NCBI RefSeq assembly: GCF_021134715.1
Contig: NC_060028.1
Coordinates: 1,820,501-1,884,500, forward strand
Origin: Daphnia pulex
Taxonomy: Eukaryota > Arthropoda > Branchiopoda > Diplostraca > Daphniidae
Length of the DNA stretch: 64,000 bases
Direction: 5' to 3'
Shown: positions 57,311 through 64,000 of the stretch, piece after piece
Layout of the letters: each line of letters opens with the position of its first letter
Numbering within the stretch: the stretch's first letter is position 1
Translations under genes and position numbers: made by a program
Notes under the pieces: model-generated
What the model was told of the DNA's origin: nothing
Seen by the model: the letters and a program-made list of their open reading frames with translations, nothing else
Database searches by the model: none

Positions 57311-57547
57311 ACAGTTACGTGCTGTGTGGAAACAACGTATCGTGATGGATCGACTAAGGCAAAGTGGTTCATTTCTGCGGAGAAAATTAGACTTCCTTCC
57401 GGATGGAGAAATATTGGGTCAGCTGCCAGCCCGGTCTCTGGCGATGGAGAATATTCCTACAAATACATTTGGTATCAACTGGATCAATCGGTTCCTTCCG
57501 GGGGTTGGCAACTCACAACTTGGGTGTACGAAGATTCGGGATTCTAG
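57311..57547 (+). pseudogene. Small secreted gene, copy 8: orphan exon 2
   Basis: The sequence reads GYTVTCCVETTYRDGS, IRLPSGWRNIG, IWYQLDQS in one frame, close to copies 1 and 9. It then continues into an unrelated tail and a TAG at 57547. Upstream of GYT the frame is broken by a stop, and no exon 1 lies in front. An extra Cys is present next to the first one. After 57500 a short direct repeat (ggtgtacgaagattc at 57522 and 57618) follows. Confidence 0.7.
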
Positions 57548-59498
57548 AGAGATTCTAGAGATTCCGAAAGATTCTATGAGAGGAGAGATAGGGAGATTCT
57601 GGCCAGGGCGGACCAGGGTGTACGAAGATTCTGGGTTCCTTCTCTCCGTGATGGAAGAGGAAAAATCTGCTGATTGAAATCAAATGTTTTGAACCGTCTG
57701 TTATAGCTATACCATTAAAGAACTGAAGATATATTATAAAATCGCATTTCCTATAATAGCCAATGAAACTTATTCAGCAATTTCCGGTTATTAGATTCAT
57801 AGCCAGAACTTTTGGAATCAAGTCAATCAAGTGCCAGCAATTTCCAGTTTATTAGTATGATTTATAATTATAAATACATAGCTTTTAGGCACTGCATCTG
57901 AAAAAATATTTCGTCAATTGAATGACTGTCATATCTATTCATTAATCATTTCATTCCAGAAATTACATCGGGTAGAAGAACAATGTTCTTCAATGTTGCG
58001 TGAATTGGGGCCGATGCCAGGAGATGCGCAAGGTCATAGGCGTCACTGCCGTCGATTAGAGGTCGTCCATCCTGACTCGATTAAATTCACATCGAGATGT
58101 GCACTCAACGAGCATCGGTCATCGTCTTCGCTTCGCATCAAAAAGACCCGTGTTCAATTCCTTGTCCCTCCCAATTGTGTAATACTCCCATTGTAATTGT
58201 GTCTATAAAACTGTGTGTCTTGAATGCTATGAATGCTCTTCATCAATATACGGTCTTCAAAAGTACGGGTCAATAATAATCGATGATTCAAAATATATCT
58301 ATCTCACTTCTAAACTCACCTCCCGATCTATTAGACGCCCTGTTGCTATAAAGGACGTCTATCATAAGGATCGTGACCCATCAAACCCCGGTATTCTCGA
58401 CATGCTGGTCACATTCTGAAGTTGTGTCCGTTAGTCTTACGCTTAGCCCCTGACGATAGTCGACGGTTGCCGTTCACTCGGTAACACTAGACGGTCGAAT
58501 TAAGGCCCAGTAGGCAGCCAATGAAGTAAGAGCGTGACCTCAAGTCAGATACCATTCCCAGAACCTTCCCTTTTATGGTTCATTGAAATACTTTTATTAT
58601 TATGCAAGATGTTGTGACTCATCCCCATCAATTGGATGGTCATTTGATTTTTGTTCCTTTTATTTGCCGTATTACCTGTGACCTGCCTCGACACTTGCAT
58701 AAATATGTCGACTGCAAGTTTTCTCTTGCCGTTTCATCTGTTATCTCAATCAACGCGGGGTTAATTGAATAACACATTTTTAGAGCGATGATGCAGGTCT
58801 GGCTCGGTTTTGTACCTCACAGCTTTGTTTGCGGGTAAACAATCAAATTCCCCCAAAAATTGTTTAATTTTAAACACTTCAAACAATATGCAAAAGTCTA
58901 TGGACGTATGGAGACGTTAATATGGATACACTAAACACTAAAATTGTTATAGTGAAATAGTTAAACGGCCAATAAGGAATTATACCGTCACGGTATAATA
59001 AATAACAAATAAACAATTATGATTATACCATTAACTCATCGATCCCAAAGGTAGGCACTCGGATTTTTCTCCGGCACAGTCATAACATTTAAGAGTGATG
59101 ACCTTTCAATTTCAGAAAGTTATTTTCAAACCCGGACACGATCGTATTTACTTCATTCAAAGAGACGGAAGCAGAATTCAAAAATTAGTTCAAGGATTAA
59201 ATCAATATCAATATCAAGAAACAAGTGTATAACATGCACATTGCGCCATAATTTAGTAAAATCCGGGGTTTCCCGTTTCCCGCTGTATAGCCTCGATCGA
59301 ATTGCTAAAATGCCAACCAGGTAGCTTGGCATATAGGCTACGTACTTCGTCACTCAGTGACGTTAGCACTCCATATTTGGCATGTTGCTTGGCCAAGAAT
59401 TATATAATTAGTTTATCTGGGAGCTAGTGCGCACAGAAAAGACGTCAATGAACAGAAAACATTTTTCAAGGACAGTAGACCGCTCACTTGTAGTAACC
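57548..59498. other. Region without recognised genes
   Basis: About 1.9 kb. Short frames around 57918-58420 show no supporting features. CCCGTGTTCAATTCC near 58147 resembles a pol III B box but no A box was found. Confidence 0.4.
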
Positions 59499-59506
59499 TA
59501 TATAAA
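59499..59506 (+). promoter_or_regulatory. TATA box of copy 9
   Basis: CCTATATAAAATAAC, about 100 bases before the ATG. The downstream start region differs from the other copies. Confidence 0.55.
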
Positions 59507-59606
59507 ATAACTTACCGCAAACTTGTTCATTAGTTTACGTTCAACCGGCTCACACTATTGAAGCTCATTTTTAAAGCCTGACTCAAACATTTTTAACATG
59601 CTGAAA

Positions 59607-60038
59607 ATGACTAGTAAAATTGCCATTTATTGTCTACTTCTTGTCGCCTTGATTGGATTGGTATCGGCAGCTCCACGTAAGTCAAATTAAAGAAATATTA
59701 TACAGTCTATAATATTTGTTTTAGCACAGTTATCAATTTTGTTTATGTTATCACACTGGTATACTCATTTAAAAATTCATGTGCAATTTATAGGTAGACC
59801 CAACAGAGGTGATTACGGATACAAGGTTACGTGTGTGGAGACAATAACGTATCGCGATCTACCGTCGAAGTTAAAGTGGTCAATTTCAATGGAAAAAACC
59901 AGACTTCCGTCCGGATGGAGAAATATGGAGTCAGCTGCCAGACTCATACCTAATAGAGATGATGGAGAAATTACTTACAAATATGTTTGGTATCAATCGG
60001 ATCCATCTGTTGAACATATCGTCTCTTGCTCGCGATGA
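59607..60038 (+). CDS. Small secreted protein, copy 9 (104 aa)
   Basis: Exons 59607-59676 and 59794-60038. An in-frame ATG three codons upstream (59598) would add MLK; the ATG matching the other copies was chosen. Signal peptide MTSKIAIYC.. with the Cys at position 3 changed to Ser. Mature part: GDYGYKVTCVETITYRD, TRLPSGWRNME, VWYQSDPS, ending CSR. Closest to copies 1 and 8. The 5' flank is not that of the TTCACAGACCAAG type, so its expression may differ. Confidence 0.78.
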
Positions 60039-60758
60039 TGGAGGAGGAAGACTGATGACGATGCTGATTCAATCAAATTATTTTGCGAACTTTATTTCAT
60101 GTGAATATTATTTAAAGCTGCTGCCATTTTAACATGTATATTATATGAATGAAATTAATAGTGAAAATATAATATCTTTCGAAATTATTGAATGTGAGAT
60201 CTACTTCTAGTTGTACACTAGTTTTATTACAAGACACATCCGGGCGCTCTATATAACCAGCGGTAGTTATGAGCGCCAACGTTGTTTTATTTTTAAAAGT
60301 AGCCTATATAGTATGGTGATTTATTAATTTGCATGAACCCTGCAGATAAACAGGCCGGTATTGTTCTTATATTTTTTGGGGTCCGGTAATAATGCTCCAT
60401 ATGACCCGGTAATATAATGACAACAATAATTATTAGGACAGTGGAATATAAACGAGCAGCCTTTCTTGTTCCAACTGAATTCAGTTTTCTATAAGTCACT
60501 TCAATTTCTTTGACTTTTGATGATTCAAAAATTGTTTTGTGGATTTAAATATTTTATTTTTTTTTTTCTAGCAGATCGCCATTATAGCAGGGGCCCCGCT
60601 AAGCCATTTCCTCTGATGCCGCCTCCGCTGCTGTCGCCGCCCCGGCAATGATGCCCGCCCAAGAGACCACCTCCTCTGCGGCCAAACATTGTGCAACAGG
60701 CGCTTATTCGGTCCCAACTATATATTCTACTCACCCCAGAAAGGAGTGAAAAAGGTCT
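60039..60758. other. Spacer between copies 9 and 10
   Basis: No gene. The part 60590-60760 is the GC-rich segment shared with 55258-55400. Confidence 0.5.
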
Positions 60759-60766
60759 TTATAAAC
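60759..60766 (+). promoter_or_regulatory. TATA-like box of copy 10
   Basis: TTATAAAC, then AATTATTTCACAGACCAAGTTGAGTCG as in copies 2-7. Confidence 0.5.
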
Positions 60767-60873
60767 TTTCGTTTATGACAAATTATTTCACAGACCAAGT
60801 TGAGTCGCCTCTAGTAGCGGTACAGCTCAATCTTAAAAGCTCGACTTACTTCTTTAAAAAAAAACTACTGAAA

Positions 60874-60943
60874 ATGACGTGCAAAATTGCCATTTATTGT
60901 CTTTTTCTTGTAGCCTTGATTGGATTGGTATCGGCGGCTCCGC
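60874..60943 (+). pseudogene. Small secreted gene, copy 10: exon 1 only
   Basis: An intact signal-peptide exon (MTCKIAIYCLF.. to SAAP) with its GTAAGT donor and a good promoter is followed by only about 40 bases of the usual intron (TTCTCGTATT). Then unrelated sequence starts near 60978. No exon 2 follows within the window, so the gene is cut. Confidence 0.75.
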
Positions 60944-61376
60944 GTAAGTTATACTGCACTTGTTCTCGTATTTATTTTACGATATATCCCTACTAAGACG
61001 CGCCATCCAAGCGATATCCCAGGTATGTACAACGGGATGTTGGCGTCCCTCATCCCATGTGGATGTTCAGGGTACGCAACCAGTATGTACATAAATGGAT
61101 AAAAAATTAAGAAATTCTTTGATCCCAACAGTATATGAAAAACATATACAATGGACATACCATCAAGTACATTCAAAGAATGTACCGGAAGTATGTTTGG
61201 TGTACGTACAGTTTTCATCCGATTAAGATGAAAGCTCATATATATAACTTTCTTATCAAACACGATAAACAAATACATATTAACAATTCGTTCAGGAAAA
61301 CAACACAGGACGACAACACACAGCAGTTAAAATCTTAAATTTCAATGTTTATTCATATTAGTGAAATAAGATAAGA
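60944..61376. other. Unidentified sequence replacing exon 2 of copy 10
   Basis: It contains TATATGAAAAACATATAC and further near-palindromic pieces and reads like a fragment of a dispersed repeat, but no family is recognised. It abuts the minus-strand gene at 61377. Confidence 0.35.
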
Positions 61377-62204
61377 TTATTGGTTGAATTTTAAGTTCAA
61401 TAGACGAGACACAAAAAACTTTCCTATTTCTGGGAAACTGGTTGGAATTGTGATACATTTATACATGATAACATGGAAGGGGTATAATTCCAATTCAGAT
61501 AAACAAGACACGACAGCTTCAAACAAATTTGTTGACGACAGAGGGTACTCAAACATAGATTCAACCTTCAGATATCTTTTCCCAATAACATATGGGGTGC
61601 CAGCAATATCGACGAAGTTATGAATCAAGAAATATTGCAGTGTTTTATCATGAATAATGACACAACTGTCACGCAAGCAATTTGAAAGCTAATTGAAAGC
61701 TCTATTCTTAATGAGTCGTGATCATCAAAGCAGTAATCACTGTCTGGTTCACTGTCCGGTTGATTTTCTTGGTCCAGGTCTACTTTATTTTCTTGTTCAT
61801 TGCCGTACTGTCTGATTGGGGTTCCTGCTTGATTTGCACATAGTTAAGAAAGAATAATTTTATCGAGGAAAAGCTATGTATACCTTCTCTCACTGAGTTG
61901 TTCGAATAACTTTGGTGTGTGACTTGTCTCATTGTGCGCCCCAGATGTTGATTAAAGCTTCCAGGTATGTCACCTACATTTCCATTATTCTCTTCATATG
62001 GCATATTTCTAGTAAGAACAAGCATGACATTTAACTTATTGTAAGACACATCACAATGATATCACAAGATACTTACAGCAAGTTAGGCATATCTTCGTTT
62101 TCCACCTGTGCATAGTATTCGTTTAACTGTGCATGTACCCGATTCCTAATTTGTCTAGCACCAACAATAGCCTTTTGACGTCGTTTTCTAATCATATTTG
62201 GCAT
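61377..62204 (-). CDS. Putative multi-exon gene of unknown family (minus strand)
   Basis: Likely exon 1 is 62204-62077 (MPNMIRKRRQKAIVGARQIR, very basic start; donor CT|GTAAGT). Exon 2 is 62008-61884 (MPYEENNGNVGDIPG.., donor AAG|GTATAC); these two join in frame. Downstream on the same strand the open frame 61676-61377 encodes about 99 residues (HDKTLQYFLIHNFVDIAGTP, then VIMYKCITIPTSFPEIGKFF) that would fit a 3' part. The junctions between exon 2 and this part are not resolved. It may be a truncated transposon-borne gene; the family is not recognised. Confidence 0.35.
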
Positions 62205-62321
62205 TTTATTGCACTGCGATTGCTTAGTTTATAGTTCTAAAAGTGAAGAGAGCAAAAAAAATCTTAAAAGTCAGAAGTCAGAGCTGTCAGAGAATCAGAA
62301 GTCGACATCTCTATTCTCTAG

Positions 62322-62770
62322 TGTAACGAATTGAATGGATAGGCCGTGTGGCTGTTTCCGCTCAATCGTCAACTTAAAGATTAATTTAAAGGCGTAAAGA
62401 ATTGTATTGTTCACATTAGCTTACGTGACTACATGCGAAGCGCAAGACTTCTCTAGCATGAGACGGGTGAAAACATGAATATGGAAACAATAATGAAATG
62501 AAGAATAAACCCGAGAGGTGTGACAAGTGAGCCAGTAGTGAGACACTGAGCTACACAGTAACATTCTGCGACGGGTGAGTCAGAAAGACTGAACTAAAGA
62601 ATGAGACTCTGCGTTGGGTTTTATACCAAAAACAAGTAAAGGGAAAGTGAGAAATAATAGGTCAAGAGAAAGGGAAATTGGTAGGTCACAACAGGTCACA
62701 AAAGAGAAAGGCACTTGGATCAACTTTGACCCAGATCAAAAATAGAAAGGCGCATCTCAGAATCCTTACA
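62322..62770 (-). repeat. 3' LTR of the element (minus orientation)
   Basis: 449 bases, TG..CA; differs from the other LTR at the seventh base of TAGCTTACGTG versus TAGCTTGCGTG. Confidence 0.9.
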
Positions 62771-62788
62771 TCACTCACCCTCCCGACA

Positions 62789-62805
62789 GGTTGCGTCCCG
62801 CAACC
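62789..62805. repeat. Perfect short hairpin beside the purine tract
   Basis: GGTTGCG TCC CGCAACC: a 7-bp stem with a 3-base loop inside the element, directly next to its polypurine tract. Confidence 0.7.
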
Positions 62806-63168
62806 TATAAAGAGACATAAAACTGCACAGAACTGACAGTGAGATACACATTTATGCATTAAAATTTAATTGTCTTCTTTAATCATGGCTGGCGAGAATT
62901 TTTTCTTTCTCGCTCCCATCAATATTTCTTGAATTAGTCAATAACTTGTTTCACGTTTCTTAATTCTTAATTCAACTGTGATATTACTCATACAGTCTAC
63001 TCTAAAATGAATTGTCAGTTCTGAGCGGATCCTCTTCGATTGTTCTTCCTGGGATGGTCGTGATGCTTGAAGATGTTGAGTGTATGGCCGTCCTTCGTGG
63101 TAGGTGGGCGGTTGGCCAAGGTTCTCCAATCTCCTCGTAGCGTTGAGTTCGGTAATCGCTGCCACCAG

Positions 63169-63617
63169 TGTAACGAATTGAATGGATAGGCCGTGTGGCT
63201 GTTTCCGCTCAATCGTCAACTTAAAGATTAATTTAAAGGCGTAAAGAATTGTATTGTTCACATTAGCTTGCGTGACTACATGCGAAGCGCAAGACTTCTC
63301 TAGCATGAGACGGGTGAAAACATGAATATGGAAACAATAATGAAATGAAGAATAAACCCGAGAGGTGTGACAAGTGAGCCAGTAGTGAGACACTGAGCTA
63401 CACAGTAACATTCTGCGACGGGTGAGTCAGAAAGACTGAACTAAAGAATGAGACTCTGCGTTGGGTTTTATACCAAAAACAAGTAAAGGGAAAGTGAGAA
63501 ATAATAGGTCAAGAGAAAGGGAAATTGGTAGGTCACAACAGGTCACAAAAGAGAAAGGCACTTGGATCAACTTTGACCCAGATCAAAAATAGAAAGGCGC
63601 ATCTCAGAATCCTTACA
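63169..63617 (-). repeat. 5' LTR of the element (minus orientation)
   Basis: 449 bases with a TATA box on the minus strand (63466-63472), which would start the element's transcript. Confidence 0.9.
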
Positions 63618-63621
63618 CTAG

Positions 63622-64000
63622 TATTAGAAATTGTCAGATCAATATTTTTTTATATTTTTTTTACTCATTACATAATATTGACATAACAATAAATAAAGTA
63701 ATTTTAATTTACGGAATTTAATTGCAAAATTATATTAATTGAGCTCAAAATTATAATAAAAATATTTCATTTCAGACCCACTTTCAACTTGGCAACACAC
63801 CACGCTGTCGGAAATCGTTGTAGTCTTTGTTGCATCAAGATACAGCAAAGAGCAGACTTGTCAACTTATTTGTCAAATTTGATGAAGTTTACTCTTAAAT
63901 TGTCAGTGGGAAGTAAGAATAAATTAAGTGATTTTTTCTTAGAAATGCGCAAATGATGGGTGTTACGAAGATGTAAGTATTACACATGCTTGTTAAATAT
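63622..64000. other. Right edge, no recognised feature
   Basis: AT-rich DNA. A TTTCAG near 63775 followed by a short open stretch could be an exon of a gene outside the window, but nothing supports it. Confidence 0.3.

Larger units (their letters stand above)
62322..63617 (-). mobile_element. Non-autonomous LTR retrotransposon (TRIM-like), 1.3 kb
   Basis: Two direct repeats of 449 bases, 62322-62770 and 63169-63617, differ by one base seen. Both begin TG and end CA and are flanked by a CTAG target duplication (62318-62321, 63618-63621). The 398-base interior has no gag, protease or polymerase. Orientation is minus: a primer-binding site starting TGGTGGCAGCGA lies one base inside the 63169 LTR (63150-63167), a purine tract GGGAGGGTGAGTGA abuts the other LTR (62771-62784), and the LTR has GGTATAAAACCC on the minus strand. 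The near-identity of the LTRs points to a recent insertion. It must be mobilised by proteins of a related complete element elsewhere. Confidence 0.92.

Noticed and set aside
63015-63411. Minus-strand open frames across the interior and LTR of the TRIM-like element as a gag gene
   Set aside because: They run through the LTR and the primer-binding site, and show no gag or zinc-knuckle motif.
1-64000. CRISPR arrays, bacterial operons or rRNA genes
   Set aside because: None seen; spliced genes and eukaryotic repeats make a prokaryotic origin implausible.

Overview
The window looks like nuclear DNA of an arthropod, most probably a branchiopod crustacean such as Daphnia. This is inference from short GT-AG introns, AT-rich intergenic DNA, TATA-type promoters, tandem lineage-specific families and large stonustoxin-like/GTPase genes. 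No species call was possible by search.

Left part (about 0.4-15 kb): a tandem, heavily rearranged block of large P-loop GTPase genes on the + strand. Gene A (446-4611) is complete, with a small first exon and an N-terminal module related to the stonustoxin (SNTX)/neoverrucotoxin family. Gene B (5368-10380) carries two complete G-domain modules in one frame. A wrecked copy of A follows (10805-11635), then a shorter chimeric copy of B (12392-14614). About 1.5 kb is duplicated without visible change at an offset of 7,024 bp.

Middle (about 15-44 kb): an unrecognised four-exon gene (17343-19081); two minus-strand genes, D (21551-26008) and E (26877-31263), of architecture SNTX-like N-module, thioredoxin-like region, two fibronectin III domains, G domain, Cys/His-rich segment; a divergent + strand gene C (32275-37550) without FN3 but with an RG-rich repeated tail; and an MS4A/CD20-like four-span membrane gene (41708-42541). 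Immediately after it comes an isolated G-domain ORF (to 43797) that can be spliced in frame to it.

Right part (about 44-61 kb): a cluster of at least eleven copies of a small secreted-protein gene that I do not recognise. Seven are intact and four broken. Each intact gene has one exon for a nearly invariant signal peptide, a phase-1 intron, and a second exon for a variable mature domain of about 70-80 residues with two main cysteines and LPSGW and WYQ motifs. Most copies have the same TATA-centred promoter. The cluster contains an inverted duplication, a foldback palindrome and the remains of a DUF4806-type gene.

The right edge holds a putative minus-strand gene of unknown family and a young non-autonomous LTR element (62322-63617) with near-identical 449-bp LTRs and a CTAG target duplication.

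How they may work together: the GTPases share a G domain with relatives among invertebrate defence-type GTPases, and the small secreted family has the exon plan common in host-defence or effector peptides. A defence role for the region is plausible but is inference only.
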